A stretch of DNA of 36,021 nt from Herbaspirillum sp. YR522. Lineage in GTDB: Bacteria; Pseudomonadota; Gammaproteobacteria; Burkholderiales; Burkholderiaceae_D. Both the position numbers and the translations under genes were made by a program. How positions within the stretch are numbered: position 1 is the stretch's first letter; every line of letters starts with the position of its first letter. This document shows positions 18,848 through 27,379 of the stretch, in pieces. The stretch lies in contig NZ_AKJA01000038.1 of NCBI RefSeq assembly GCF_000282575.1, positions 1 through 36,021 of the forward strand, written 5' to 3'. The notes below the pieces were generated by a model, which saw only the letters and a program-made list of their open reading frames with translations, was not told the DNA's origin and did no database searches.

Positions 18848-19681
18848 ATGAACCTCGGCTCCATCAAGAAATGTGCGCGCTCGTGGACAGCGGCCGCGGT
18901 GATGCTGGGCTTGTGCAATGTCGCTCATGCGGATCGCCTGGCCGACATCAAGGCGCGTGGCACGCTGGTCTGCGCTACGCTGACCAGCAGTGAACCATTG
19001 GGATTTACCGATCCGCAAAGCCGCGAGATCGTCGGTTTCGACGTCGACATGTGCACGGCCATCGCCCGCCAGCTGGGCGTGAGGATGCAGCACCAGGGGG
19101 TGAGCGTGCAGGACCGGATTCCCGAATTGATGCAGGGCCGTTTCGACCTGGTGGTGGCTGCATTGGGCTACACCCGCGAGCGCGCCCAGCAGATCGACTT
19201 CACCGCATCGCACTACCAGAACCCGATCCGCCTGATCGTCAACAGCAGTGCCGGCTTCGACAAGATCGAGGACCTGGCCGACAAGCACATCAGCGCCAAC
19301 AAGAACTCCACCCCCGAGGCCGCGGTACGCCGGATGCTGCCCAAGGCCACCATCGTGACCGCGCCGGATGTGCGCGAAGCCTTCCTGGCCCTGGCGCAGG
19401 GGCGGGTGCAGGGCCTGGCGCTGTCGCAGCCGTCGGGGATCCGCTTCACCAATGACTCCGAAGGCAAGTACCGGTTCGTCGAGGGCGCACTGGCCTGGGA
19501 GCCGACGGCGATGGGCGTCAAGAAGGGCGAGCCGGCCTTGCTGGCGGCAGTCAACGATGCGCTCGACAAACTCGAAAAAAGTGGCGAGACCGATGCCCTG
19601 TGGAGCAAGTGGTTCGGTCCCAAGACCAAGTACAACATCCGTCGCGAGAAAAAACTGACGCCCATCTCGGCGTTTCGCTGA
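18848..19681 (+). CDS. Solitary family-3 amino acid ABC transporter binding protein
   Basis: A 277-residue periplasmic binding protein of the polar amino acid family (SBP_bac_3). A signal peptide ends in CNVAHA and the mature protein begins DRLADIKARGTLVCATL. Family blocks are GFTDPQSREIVGFDVDMCTAIA, GRFDLVVAALGYTRERAQQIDFT and the C-terminal GETDALWSKWFG. Ligands of relatives include glutamate, aspartate, glutamine and cystine; specificity is not evident. AAAGGA precedes the ATG. No permease or ATPase gene adjoins it, so it must share a transporter encoded elsewhere or act as a sensor. Confidence 0.88.
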   Translation: MNLGSIKKCARSWTAAAVMLGLCNVAHADRLADIKARGTLVCATLTSSEPLGFTDPQSREIVGFDVDMCTAIARQLGVRMQHQGVSVQDRIPELMQGRFDLVVAALGYTRERAQQIDFTASHYQNPIRLIVNSSAGFDKIEDLADKHISANKNSTPEAAVRRMLPKATIVTAPDVREAFLALAQGRVQGLALSQPSGIRFTNDSEGKYRFVEGALAWEPTAMGVKKGEPALLAAVNDALDKLEKSGETDALWSKWFGPKTKYNIRREKKLTPISAFR

Positions 19682-19683
19682 AG

Positions 19684-19704
19684 CCGGCCCCGACCAGGGG
19701 CCGG
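19684..19704. terminator. GC-rich hairpin between convergent genes
   Basis: CCGGCCCC at 19684-19691 and GGGGCCGG at 19697-19704 form an 8-bp perfect stem with a GACCA loop, three bases after the binding-protein stop and just before the stop of the convergent small gene. There is no T-run on either side, so it is only terminator-like. Confidence 0.45.
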
Positions 19705-19711
19705 GTGCGGG

Positions 19712-20035
19712 TCAAGCGGGGAAGAACTGGCGGCTGCTGCTGTGGGCGGCGTGCGCGGCCATCGACAGGGCCACGCTGAGGTAGTTTTCGCTGCGCTGGC
19801 GCGTGCGGGCGTATTGCTGCTCCAGCAGGAAGATCTGCTGGTAGAGCGTACGAATCTGCTGTTGCAGGATATTACGTTGCGAACGCGCGTCTGGATTGCG
19901 CGGGAATCGGTCCAGCGAACGGCCCTGTTGCTGCAGGATGACGATACGGCTGCTCAGGTGCGCGATCTGCTCGGACGGATCGGTTTCGACCCCATCGACT
20001 TCAGCGACCTGCATGTTATCTGCGATGACTGCCAT
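19712..20035 (-). CDS. 107-residue Gln-rich coiled-coil protein, function unknown
   Basis: I do not recognise this protein. The start at 20035 is preceded by GGGAG with a short gap; a longer in-frame ATG at 20062 lacks such a site. After an acidic start (MAVIADNMQVAEVDG), residues around 25-90 read as heptad-rich helices: LSSRIVILQQQGRSLDRF, then ILQQQIRTLYQQIFLLEQQYARTRQ. It has no signal peptide or membrane segment. It may be a small structural or chaperone-like helix pair. Its GC-rich codon usage resembles its neighbours. It lies 99 bases beyond the end of hppD on the same strand and could be read through from it. Confidence 0.6.
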   Translation of the reverse strand: MAVIADNMQVAEVDGVETDPSEQIAHLSSRIVILQQQGRSLDRFPRNPDARSQRNILQQQIRTLYQQIFLLEQQYARTRQRSENYLSVALSMAAHAAHSSSRQFFPA

Positions 20036-20134
20036 GAAAGCTCCCGCCCTGTCAGAGGCCAAATTGTTGTTGTTCCTACTGACAGGTTACGGCAGGCGGG
20101 CGAAATTCTTGAGCAGTGTCCCCCAGGCCACGAT

Positions 20135-21232
20135 TCAGATCACGCCACGGCGCATCTGGTCCAGTTCGATCGACTCGAAGAGCGCCTTGAAATTGCCCTC
20201 GCCGAAGCCGTCATTGCCCTTGCGCTGGATGATTTCGTAGAACACCGGGCCGATCACGTTCTGGGTGAATATCTGCAGCAGCAGCCCCTGGCCGGCGGTC
20301 GGGGCGCCATCGATCAGGATCTTCAATTCACGCAGCGCCGCCAGGTCTTCGCCGTGGCCGGGAATGCGCCGCTCGACCAGGTCGTAGTAGGTGGAGATGG
20401 TGTCCTGCAGCGGCACGTCGCGGGCCTGCAGCGCGCGCACGGTCTGGTAGATGTCGTCCGTGCCCAGCGCTATGTGCTGGATTCCCTCGCCGTTGTACTG
20501 GCGGATGAATTCCTCGATCTGCGACTTGTCGTCGGCGCTTTCGTTGATGGGGATGCGGATCTTGCCGCAGGGGCTGGTCATGGCGCGCGACTTCAGGCCG
20601 GTGAGCTTGCCCTCGATGTCGAAATACTTGATCTCGCGGAAGTTGAACAGGCGTTCGTAGAACGACGACCAGGTGTCCATCGCGCCCCGCCTGACGTTGT
20701 GGGTCAGGTGATCGACATAGGTCAGGCCCACGCCCACCGGGTCACGCTCGACATCGGGCAGGAACGCGAAGTCGATGTCGTAGATCGAACCGCGCTCGCC
20801 GTAGCGGTCCACCAGGTAGAGCAACGAGCCGCCGATGCCGCGAATGGCCGGGATGTTGAGCTCCATCGGCCCCAGCTTGGCGGGCACCCCCTCGGCGCCC
20901 AGTTCGAGCGCGCGCCGGTATACCTGGGCCGCATCGCGTACCCGGAACGCCATTGCGTTGACCGATGCCCCATGCACCTGGGCGAAGGCGGCGGCGTTGC
21001 TGTCGGGTTCGGCATTGACGATGAAGTTGATCTGGCCCTGGCGGTACAGGGTGACGTTCTTGGAGCGATGCCGGGCCACCGCCTGGAAGCCCATCTTTTC
21101 CAGCACCGCGATGATCGGGCCCGGGTCGGGGGCCGCATATTCGACGAACTCGAAGCCGTCGGTGCCCATCGGGTTGTCGAACAGGTCGCGCGGCGCGGCG
21201 AGATGCTGGTCGATGTGGTCTGCGTGGCCCAT
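20135..21232 (-). CDS. hppD: 4-hydroxyphenylpyruvate dioxygenase
   Basis: A 365-residue iron enzyme converting 4-hydroxyphenylpyruvate to homogentisate in tyrosine degradation. Two vicinal-oxygen-chelate domains are visible. The iron ligands are His175 in YVDHLTHNV, His253 in GIQHIAL and Glu333 in FYEIIQRKG, spaced as in the Pseudomonas enzyme. The C-terminal [14 protein letters not shown] is the family hallmark. GAGGAGAC precedes the ATG. It is divergent from an Lrp/AsnC-type regulator, a common pairing that suggests control by an aromatic amino acid. No homogentisate dioxygenase gene is nearby. Confidence 0.96.
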   Translation of the reverse strand: MGHADHIDQHLAAPRDLFDNPMGTDGFEFVEYAAPDPGPIIAVLEKMGFQAVARHRSKNVTLYRQGQINFIVNAEPDSNAAAFAQVHGASVNAMAFRVRDAAQVYRRALELGAEGVPAKLGPMELNIPAIRGIGGSLLYLVDRYGERGSIYDIDFAFLPDVERDPVGVGLTYVDHLTHNVRRGAMDTWSSFYERLFNFREIKYFDIEGKLTGLKSRAMTSPCGKIRIPINESADDKSQIEEFIRQYNGEGIQHIALGTDDIYQTVRALQARDVPLQDTISTYYDLVERRIPGHGEDLAALRELKILIDGAPTAGQGLLLQIFTQNVIGPVFYEIIQRKGNDGFGEGNFKALFESIELDQMRRGVI

Positions 21233-21253
21233 TGCCTGTCTCCTCGGGGGTGG

Positions 21254-21270
21254 GTCGGCATTTTGCCGAC
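21254..21270. promoter_or_regulatory. 17-bp dyad in the hppD-lrp intergenic region
   Basis: GTCGGCATTTTGCCGAC is a perfect 6-bp inverted repeat around ATTTT, 22 bases upstream of the hppD start. It would sit in the hppD leader and could be an operator for the divergent Lrp-type regulator or a 5' hairpin. For the regulator gene, TTGTTT at 21311-21316 and TAATAT at 21335-21340 are a possible promoter. Confidence 0.4.
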
Positions 21271-21378
21271 TATCATTGTCAGTCTATTGCGCCCCGTGCG
21301 AGAAATGTGATTGTTTTATGCGTTACTTAGGGGTTAATATGCACAAAAAAATCACTAATACGAAATCTGGAGAGCGAG

Positions 21379-21897
21379 ATGAGCATCATCAACGTCGATC
21401 GATACGACCTGGCCCTGCTGACCGAGTTGCAGCGCGATGGCCACATCACCAACAGCGCCCTGGGCCAGAAGGTACACCTGTCGACATCGCAGATCAGCCG
21501 TCGCGTACAGCGCCTGGAAGAGGCACATGTGATCGAGCGCTACACGGCCGTACTGGACCCGGCCGTGATCGGGCTGGGCGTGACCTCGTTTACCACGGTC
21601 ACGCTGGATCGCCAGGGCGAGACCCGGGGCGAGCTGTTCGAGAAGTCGGTGGCGGCGATGCCGGAGATCACCGAATGCTTTTCGATCACGGGCGAGGCCG
21701 ATTATATCCTGCGCATCGTGGCCTCCGACCTGGCGGCGTTTTCCGAATTCATGATGACCCAGCTGCTGCGCCTGCCGGGCGTGACCAACGTCAAGTCCAA
21801 TATCACGCTCAAGAAGGTCAAGCAGTCGCACGAGTTGCCGCTGGAACATGTGATGCAGCCGGTCAAGTCGCGCCAGCGCATCCGCTTTTCGCAGTGA
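21379..21897 (+). CDS. Lrp/AsnC-family regulator divergent from hppD
   Basis: A 172-residue Lrp/AsnC transcription factor. The N-terminal helix-turn-helix includes DLALLTELQRDGHITNSALGQ and LSTSQISRRVQRLEEAHVI. The C-terminal RAM ligand-binding domain includes ITECFSITGEADYILRIVASD and LLRLPGVTNVKSNITLKKV. Such regulators form octamers that respond to amino acids. Placement 146 bases from hppD, divergently, suggests it controls tyrosine catabolism and itself. A ribosome site CTGGAGAG lies before the ATG. A basic tail (KSRQRIRFSQ) extends past the domain. The ada gene follows 88 bases downstream. Confidence 0.9.
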   Translation: MSIINVDRYDLALLTELQRDGHITNSALGQKVHLSTSQISRRVQRLEEAHVIERYTAVLDPAVIGLGVTSFTTVTLDRQGETRGELFEKSVAAMPEITECFSITGEADYILRIVASDLAAFSEFMMTQLLRLPGVTNVKSNITLKKVKQSHELPLEHVMQPVKSRQRIRFSQ

Positions 21898-21906
21898 CGG
21901 CGGGCC

Positions 21907-21919
21907 AATTCGAAAGCAA
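21907..21919 (+). promoter_or_regulatory. Candidate Ada box upstream of ada
   Basis: AAT at 21907-21909, six bases, then GCAA at 21916-21919 reproduces the A-box/B-box spacing described for the E. coli ada promoter. A -10-like TAGACT lies at 21951-21956 with no recognisable -35, consistent with activation by methylated Ada. The box is about four bases nearer the -10 than in E. coli. Confidence 0.5.
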
Positions 21920-21985
21920 GCCGCGGAGTGCAGGGCGGCCTGCGCCTGGCTAGACTGGGTTCGTCATCCACCACGCTTGTTTGCC

Positions 21986-23089
21986 ATGCCAGCTCAACCA
22001 TTGCCTGCCGTGCCCGTACCCGATGTCGACCCGTATGCCAGCGACCAAGCCCGCTGGCGCGCCGTGCAAGCGCGCGATGGGGCCGCCGACGACCATTTCT
22101 GGTATTCGGTGCGCACCACCGGCGTGTATTGCCGACCCTCGTGCGCGGCCCGTCCCGCGCTGCGCGAGAACGTGGCCTTCCATGCCACCCGCGCTCACGC
22201 CGAAGCGGCCGGGTTCCGGCCTTGCAAGCGTTGCAAGCCCGATCAGCCACCGCTGGCCCAGCGCCAGGCGCAGGCAGTGGCCGCCGCTTGCCGCCTGATC
22301 GACCAGGCCGATGCGCCGCCCGAGCTGGGGGTCCTGGCGCGCGCCGTGGGCCTGAGCCAGCATCACCTGCATCGGCTGTTCAAGGCCCACACCGGGCTCA
22401 CCCCTCGCGCCTACGCCGAAGGTCGGCGCGCCGAGCGCATGCGCGACCATCTGAGCGGGGCACCCACGGTGACCGAAGCGATGTACCAGGCCGGCTTCGG
22501 TTCCAGCGGGCGCTTTTATGCCAACAGCAGCGCGCAACTGGGCATGCGCCCGGCGTCTTTTCGCCAGGGCGGGCGTGGCGAGCGGATCCGCTTTGCGGTG
22601 GCGCAGAGCTGGCTGGGGCCATTGCTGGTGGCGGCCACCGAGCGCGGCATCTGCACGGTAGCCATCGACGATGACCCGCAGGCACTGGTGCGGCAGTTGC
22701 AAGACCGGTTTGCGCAGGCCGAACTGATCGGGGCCGACGCCGCCTTCGAAGCGCTGGTGGCGCGCGTGGTGGCCAGCGTCGGCGACCCGCAACGCAGCGC
22801 GCAACTGCCGCTGGATGTGCGCGGGACTGCTTTTCAGCAGCGCGTCTGGCAAGCGCTGCGGGCGGTGCCCGCGGGCACTACCGTGACTTATTCGGAACTG
22901 GCGCAGCGCATCGGTAGTCCGACCTCGGTGCGTGCGGTGGCCAGTGCTTGCGGTGCCAACGAGATTGCCGTGCTGGTGCCATGCCATCGCGTGGTACGGC
23001 TGGATGGCTCGCCCTCGGGTTACCGCTGGGGCATCGCACGCAAGGTGGCCTTGCTGGCCCGTGAGCTCGCCGTAGACGGCGTCGAATAA
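21986..23089 (+). CDS. ada: Ada, methyl-responsive activator and O6-methylguanine methyltransferase
   Basis: A 367-residue three-part Ada. Residues 1-90 form the zinc-bound phosphotriester-repair domain with Cys49, Cys53, Cys80 and Cys83 (GVYCRPSC and FRPCKRC). Residues 95-195 are an AraC-type DNA-binding domain (LSQHHLHRLFKAHTGLTPRAY). The C-terminal third is the methyltransferase domain, with acceptor Cys333 in the PCHRV motif and GSPSGYRWG following. Methylation of the N-terminal cysteine turns relatives into activators of ada and alkB. The ATG at 21986 lacks a strong ribosome site; a TTG nine bases upstream is possible. A candidate Ada box lies upstream. Confidence 0.96.
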   Translation: MPAQPLPAVPVPDVDPYASDQARWRAVQARDGAADDHFWYSVRTTGVYCRPSCAARPALRENVAFHATRAHAEAAGFRPCKRCKPDQPPLAQRQAQAVAAACRLIDQADAPPELGVLARAVGLSQHHLHRLFKAHTGLTPRAYAEGRRAERMRDHLSGAPTVTEAMYQAGFGSSGRFYANSSAQLGMRPASFRQGGRGERIRFAVAQSWLGPLLVAATERGICTVAIDDDPQALVRQLQDRFAQAELIGADAAFEALVARVVASVGDPQRSAQLPLDVRGTAFQQRVWQALRAVPAGTTVTYSELAQRIGSPTSVRAVASACGANEIAVLVPCHRVVRLDGSPSGYRWGIARKVALLARELAVDGVE

Positions 23090-23149
23090 AATAAAGGCAT
23101 GCATCCACGCCAGGCGTGGGACGCATCCTGCATCGAGGGCGGACCCCGC

Positions 23150-24034
23150 ATGAATTCGCGCAGACCCATTGCCATTGCCGTGACGGCCGCCATGCTGCTG
23201 GGCGGGGTGGTCGCCTGCTCGCCGCTGGCCACGCTCAATGCGCTCTCGCCGCAAGGCGACCTGGTGCGTACCGAAGGCATCGCCTATGGCGACAACCCGC
23301 GCCAGCGGCTGGATATCTATGTGCCCGGCGCGGCGTCGGGCACGCCCCGCGCGGTCGTGGTGTTCTTCTATGGCGGCAGCTGGAACGACGGCAGCCGCGC
23401 CGACTACCGCTTCGTTGGCGCCGCGCTGGCCGCACGCGGCTATATTGCAGTGCTGCCGGACTACCGGGTCTACCCCGAGGTGCGCTATCCCGGCTTTGTC
23501 GAGGACAGCGCCCGCGCCGTGGCGTGGACGCTGCAGCATATCGCCGGCTACGGTGGCGACCTGCGGCGGGTGTTCGTCATGGGCCACAGCGCCGGCGCCT
23601 ACAACGCCGCGATGGTGGCGCTGGATGGACGCTGGCTGCAGGCATTCGGCGCTTCGCCGGCGCAACTGCGCGGCTTCATCGGTCTGGCCGGACCGTACGA
23701 CTTCCTGCCGATCGAGAACCCGGATGTCAAACCGGTGTTCTGGTTTCCCGATTCGCCGCCGGATTCGCAGCCGATTCGCCATGTCACCGCCGCCGCGCCG
23801 CCGTCGCTGCTGATCGCGTCGCACCGCGACAAGCTGGTCGAGGCCGAGCGTAACACCGGTGGCCTGGCGCGCTTGCTGCGCCAGCAACAGGTCCCGGTGC
23901 AGGAGCGGTATTACGACAATACCTCGCATGCGGTGCTGGTGGCGACATTGGCCTATCCGCTGCGCTGGCTGGCACCGACGCTCGACACGGTCGACGCCTT
24001 CATCGCCGCGCCCCCGGCGCGCAGCGCGCCATGA
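23150..24034 (+). CDS. Lipoprotein alpha/beta hydrolase (esterase/BD-FAE-like)
   Basis: A 294-residue alpha/beta hydrolase with a lipoprotein-type signal: basic start, hydrophobic AIAVTAAMLLGG and lipobox VVAC with Cys23. The catalytic residues appear as Ser147 in GHSAG, Asp227 in ASHRDKLVE and His260 in NTSHAV. The oxyanion region VVVFFYGGSWNDGSR resembles esterases of the BD-FAE/carboxylesterase type. Substrate unknown. The start at 23150 gives a proper signal peptide. Its stop overlaps the alkB ATG, and it follows ada by 60 bases, so it appears embedded in the alkylation-response operon, an unexpected place for an envelope enzyme. Confidence 0.85.
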   Translation: MNSRRPIAIAVTAAMLLGGVVACSPLATLNALSPQGDLVRTEGIAYGDNPRQRLDIYVPGAASGTPRAVVVFFYGGSWNDGSRADYRFVGAALAARGYIAVLPDYRVYPEVRYPGFVEDSARAVAWTLQHIAGYGGDLRRVFVMGHSAGAYNAAMVALDGRWLQAFGASPAQLRGFIGLAGPYDFLPIENPDVKPVFWFPDSPPDSQPIRHVTAAAPPSLLIASHRDKLVEAERNTGGLARLLRQQQVPVQERYYDNTSHAVLVATLAYPLRWLAPTLDTVDAFIAAPPARSAP

Positions 24035-24684
24035 GTGCCGACCTGTTCGCCGATGCGCCGCGCAGCACCGCGCATCTGCCCATCGTCGATGGCGCCCATC
24101 TGCTGCAGGCTTTCATCGACCCGGCCCAGGCCCGTCTGCTGATGCAAGCCATCGATACCGTGCTGGCGCAGGCGCCGTTGCGCCAGATGGTCACCCCGGG
24201 CGGCTTCACGATGTCGGTGGAGATGAGCAATTGCGGCGAACTGGGCTGGGTCACCGACCGTCGCGGCTATCGCTACCAGCACCAGGATCCGCTGTCGTCG
24301 CAGCCGTGGCCGGCGATGCCGCCGCTATTGGCCACGCTGGCCGCGCACGCGGCGCAGGTCGCGGGCTTTCCTGGCTTCGTCCCGGACGCCTGCCTGATCA
24401 ATCGCTATCAGGCCGGCGCGCGCATGTCGCTGCACCAGGACAAGGACGAACACGACATGACCCAACCGATCGTCTCGGTATCGCTGGGCCTGCCGGCCAC
24501 CTTCCTGTTTGGCGGCGCGCAACGCAGCGATCGAGCGCAACGGTTGCGCTTGGAGAGTGGTGACGTGGTGGTGTGGGGTGGACCGGCGCGGCTGCTGTTT
24601 CATGGCGTGGCGCCATTGGCCGCAGGCGAGCACGCGCTGACCGGACCTTACCGCTACAACCTGACCCTGCGCCGTGCGCGCTAG
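24031..24684 (+). CDS. alkB: AlkB, 2-oxoglutarate/Fe(II) DNA-repair dioxygenase
   Basis: A 217-residue repair enzyme that removes 1-methyladenine and 3-methylcytosine by oxidative demethylation. Iron ligands are His135 and Asp137 in SLHQDKDE and His191 in LFHGVAP. Arg208 and Arg214 in YRYNLTLRR bind 2-oxoglutarate, all offset by four from the E. coli enzyme. NRYQAGARMSLHQDKDE is a family hallmark. The ATG overlaps the stop of the hydrolase gene (ATGA at 24031-24034), so it is likely expressed with ada in the adaptive response. It converges on the topoisomerase gene with almost no spacer. Confidence 0.96.
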   Translation: MSADLFADAPRSTAHLPIVDGAHLLQAFIDPAQARLLMQAIDTVLAQAPLRQMVTPGGFTMSVEMSNCGELGWVTDRRGYRYQHQDPLSSQPWPAMPPLLATLAAHAAQVAGFPGFVPDACLINRYQAGARMSLHQDKDEHDMTQPIVSVSLGLPATFLFGGAQRSDRAQRLRLESGDVVVWGGPARLLFHGVAPLAAGEHALTGPYRYNLTLRRAR

Positions 24685-24685
24685 C

Positions 24686-25879
24686 TCAAGCCGGCGCCCG
24701 TGGTGCCGAGGGCCGGGCCCGGCTCGCCTGGCGACGGGGCGCGGTGGTCCGGCCGGCTTTCCTGGGCGCTCGCTTGCGGCCGGCGTCGTCGTCGGCTTCG
24801 CGCAGGCGTTGCTGCAATAGCGCCAGCACGGCGGCTTCCTCCGGGGTCAGGTCGTGCAGGTCCTGCACCAGTTGCTTCTCGACCCGCGCTTCGAGCAACT
24901 CGGCAAAACTGCCTTCCAGGTAGCTTTCGACCACCGCCGGGTGGATGTAGCACTTGCGACAGATCGAGGGCGTGTTGCCCAGTCGCTTGGCCACGTTCTC
25001 GATGGCCCGCACCACGTTCTTCTTGGCTTGCGCCTCGGAATCGAAGCGCTCGAAGGCCTGCAGGGCGAGGGTGGCCAATACGGTGCCGGCCCAGGTGCGA
25101 AAATCCTTGGCACTGAAATCCTCGCCGGTCACCTCGCGCAGGTAGGCGTTGACATCGCCCGAATCGATGCTGTGCAGGGTGCCATCGTCGTCGACATACT
25201 GGAACAACTCCTGTCCCGGCAGCTCCCGCATCTTGCGGATGATGCGCACCACGTAAGGGTCATGCAACTTGATCTCGTGCTGTACTCCGCTCTTGCCGCG
25301 AAAGCGGAACAGCACATCGCTGCCGTCGACTCGCACGTGACGGTGACGCAGCGTGGTCAGGCCGAACGAGTTGTTGGTGCGCGCATATTCGTCGTTGCCC
25401 ACGCGCATGAAGGTCACCTGCAGCAGATGCACGATGGAGGCGATCACCTTCTCGCGCTTGAGCCCGGGCTTGTGCATGTCTTCGTGCACCGCGCGCCGCA
25501 CTGCCGGCAGCGCCTGGGCGAAGGCCAGCATGCGTTCGTACTTGGCATCGTCGCGCACCAGCCGCCAGTGGGGATGGTAGCGATACTGCTTGCGTCCGCG
25601 CGCATCGCGGCCGGTGGCCAGGATGTGACCATTGGCGCTGGGACTGATCCATACGTCTTCCCAGGCTGGTGGTATGGCCAGCGACTGCAGGCGGGCGATT
25701 TCGTCCTTGTCGGTGACCAGGCCATGCCTGGGATGGTGGAAGGCAAAGCCCTTGCCGTGCCGCGAACGGGTGATGCCGGGCATCTCGTCGTTCATGTAGC
25801 GTAGGCCATTCTGGCGGGCGATGGCCGCCGCTTCGTCGTGCTGCTCTGCCGAACTGGTGCCGTGTCGAACCGTGTCCAT
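24686..25879 (-). CDS. Type IB DNA topoisomerase (poxvirus/bacterial type)
   Basis: A 397-residue topoisomerase that relaxes supercoils through a 3'-phosphotyrosyl intermediate. The nucleophile is Tyr311 in CRKCYIHP; the helper residues Arg159 (FMRVGNDEYA), Lys196 (FRGKSG) and Arg261 (KDFRTWAGT) are all present. The final 50 residues are a Lys/Arg/Ala/Pro-rich tail (AGRKRAPRKAGRTTAPRR) like those that aid DNA binding in actinobacterial and proteobacterial members. A GGGAGG ribosome site precedes the ATG. Its end lies one base from the alkB stop, a convergent arrangement with no terminator between. Confidence 0.94.
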   Translation of the reverse strand: MDTVRHGTSSAEQHDEAAAIARQNGLRYMNDEMPGITRSRHGKGFAFHHPRHGLVTDKDEIARLQSLAIPPAWEDVWISPSANGHILATGRDARGRKQYRYHPHWRLVRDDAKYERMLAFAQALPAVRRAVHEDMHKPGLKREKVIASIVHLLQVTFMRVGNDEYARTNNSFGLTTLRHRHVRVDGSDVLFRFRGKSGVQHEIKLHDPYVVRIIRKMRELPGQELFQYVDDDGTLHSIDSGDVNAYLREVTGEDFSAKDFRTWAGTVLATLALQAFERFDSEAQAKKNVVRAIENVAKRLGNTPSICRKCYIHPAVVESYLEGSFAELLEARVEKQLVQDLHDLTPEEAAVLALLQQRLREADDDAGRKRAPRKAGRTTAPRRQASRARPSAPRAPA

Positions 25880-26010
25880 GCCAGCCTCCCTGTGGTTGTC
25901 TTGCCAATGGCAGGTGGCTGTTTGTGCGCCAGGCCACGTAACCGATCTTCAAGTCGATTATTGATAAAAGCGCAGGCGAGGGGAGTCAGTCAGGTCATGT
26001 AAGCGTTGTG

Positions 26011-26039
26011 GGATTTTTCTTACACGGCGGGAAAAATCC
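26011..26039. repeat. Inverted repeat beyond dadA
   Basis: GGATTTTTC at 26011-26019 and GAAAAATCC at 26031-26039 are perfect 9-bp arms around an 11-base loop. It lies 15 bases past the dadA stop on that gene's downstream side. The stem is AT-rich and there is no separate T-run outside it, so it is an atypical terminator candidate; the region 25880-26053 holds nothing else I can identify. Confidence 0.5.
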
Positions 26040-26053
26040 GTCATGGTCGAGGC

Positions 26054-27355
26054 TCAAGCCCCGGCCAGGCTGGCCGTTGCGGCGCCATGGCCGCCATCGG
26101 CATAGCGCTGCAGCGCCAGGTCGGCATGGGCGATGGCGGGACGCCGGCCCGAGATCAGGTCGGCCAGCAACTGTCCCGAGCCGCAGGACATGGTCCAGCC
26201 CAGCGTACCGTGGCCGGTGTTGAGGAACAGGTTGGGCACGGCGGTGGCACCCACGATCGGCGTGCCGTCCGGCGTCATCGGTCGCAGGCCGGTCCAGAAG
26301 CTGGCCTGCGCGGTGTCGCCGGCGCCCGGAAACAGGTCGTTGACCACCATCTCCAGGGTGGCTCGGCGCTTGGCGCGCAGGGCGGTATCGTAGCCGACGA
26401 TCTCGGCCATGCCGCCGACCCGGATGCGGTCGTCGAAGCGGGTCACGGCGATCTTGTAGGTTTCGTCGAGGATGGTCGATACCGGCGCGGCGCTGGCGTC
26501 GAGCACCGGCACCGTGATCGAATATCCTTTCAATGGATAGACCGGGATCTCCGGCACGCCCGCCACGTGCTGCAGCAATTGCGGCGAATACGAACCCAGC
26601 GCCACCACGTAGGCGTCGCCCTGGACCAGCTCGCCGCCACAGGCGACCCCGGCGATCCTGCCCCCCGCCATGGCCAGCGAATCGATCGACACGCCATAAC
26701 GAAAGCGCACACCGGCCTGTTCGGCCAGTTGCGCCAGGTGCGTGGTAAACAACTGGCAATCGCCGGTTTCGTCGTTGGGCAGGCGCAGGCCACCGGCCAG
26801 CTTGTCGCGCACCCGTTCCAGCGCGGGTTCGGCACGGTGCAGTTGCTCGGCCGTCAACAATTCGTACGGCACGCCGGCGTCCTCCAGCACGGCAATGTCA
26901 CGCGCGGCAGCGTCGAGTTGCTGGCGAGTACGGAATAATTGCAGCGTGCCCTGCTGGCGCCCTTCGTAGGCGATGCCGGTGGCGCCGCGCAGCTGGCGCA
27001 GGCAGTCGCGGCTGTATTCGGCCAGGCGCACCATGCGTTGCTTGTTGCGTGCATAGCGTGCGGCGTCGCAATTGACCAGCATCTGCCACATCCAGCGCAG
27101 CTGGCGCAGCGTGCCGTCGGGACGGATGGCCAGCGGCGCGTGTTGCTGGAACATCCATTTGAGCGCCTTGAGCGGAATGCCCGGCGCCGCCCAGGGCGAG
27201 GCATAACCTGGCGAGATCTGCCCGGCGTTGCCGAACGAGGTTTCCAGGGCGGGGCCAGCCTGGCGATCCAGCACGGTCACCTCGTGACCCGCCTGCGCCA
27301 GGTACCAGGCGCTGGTGACACCGATGACACCGCTTCCAAGAATGACGACCCGCAT
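26054..27355 (-). CDS. dadA: DadA, D-amino acid dehydrogenase
   Basis: A 433-residue FAD enzyme that oxidises D-amino acids, mainly D-alanine, to 2-oxo acids and ammonia, passing electrons to the respiratory chain at the inner membrane. The N-terminal dinucleotide fold is [29 protein letters not shown]. Next comes [22 protein letters not shown], a DadA hallmark. The C-terminal block is [19 protein letters not shown] and [30 protein letters not shown] lies before the ATG. It is divergent from an Lrp/AsnC-type gene, the usual arrangement for dadA with its alanine-responsive activator. No alanine racemase (dadX) gene accompanies it here. Confidence 0.96.
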   Translation of the reverse strand: MRVVILGSGVIGVTSAWYLAQAGHEVTVLDRQAGPALETSFGNAGQISPGYASPWAAPGIPLKALKWMFQQHAPLAIRPDGTLRQLRWMWQMLVNCDAARYARNKQRMVRLAEYSRDCLRQLRGATGIAYEGRQQGTLQLFRTRQQLDAAARDIAVLEDAGVPYELLTAEQLHRAEPALERVRDKLAGGLRLPNDETGDCQLFTTHLAQLAEQAGVRFRYGVSIDSLAMAGGRIAGVACGGELVQGDAYVVALGSYSPQLLQHVAGVPEIPVYPLKGYSITVPVLDASAAPVSTILDETYKIAVTRFDDRIRVGGMAEIVGYDTALRAKRRATLEMVVNDLFPGAGDTAQASFWTGLRPMTPDGTPIVGATAVPNLFLNTGHGTLGWTMSCGSGQLLADLISGRRPAIAHADLALQRYADGGHGAATASLAGA

Positions 27356-27379
27356 GTGAAACCCCCTGGCTGATATAGA

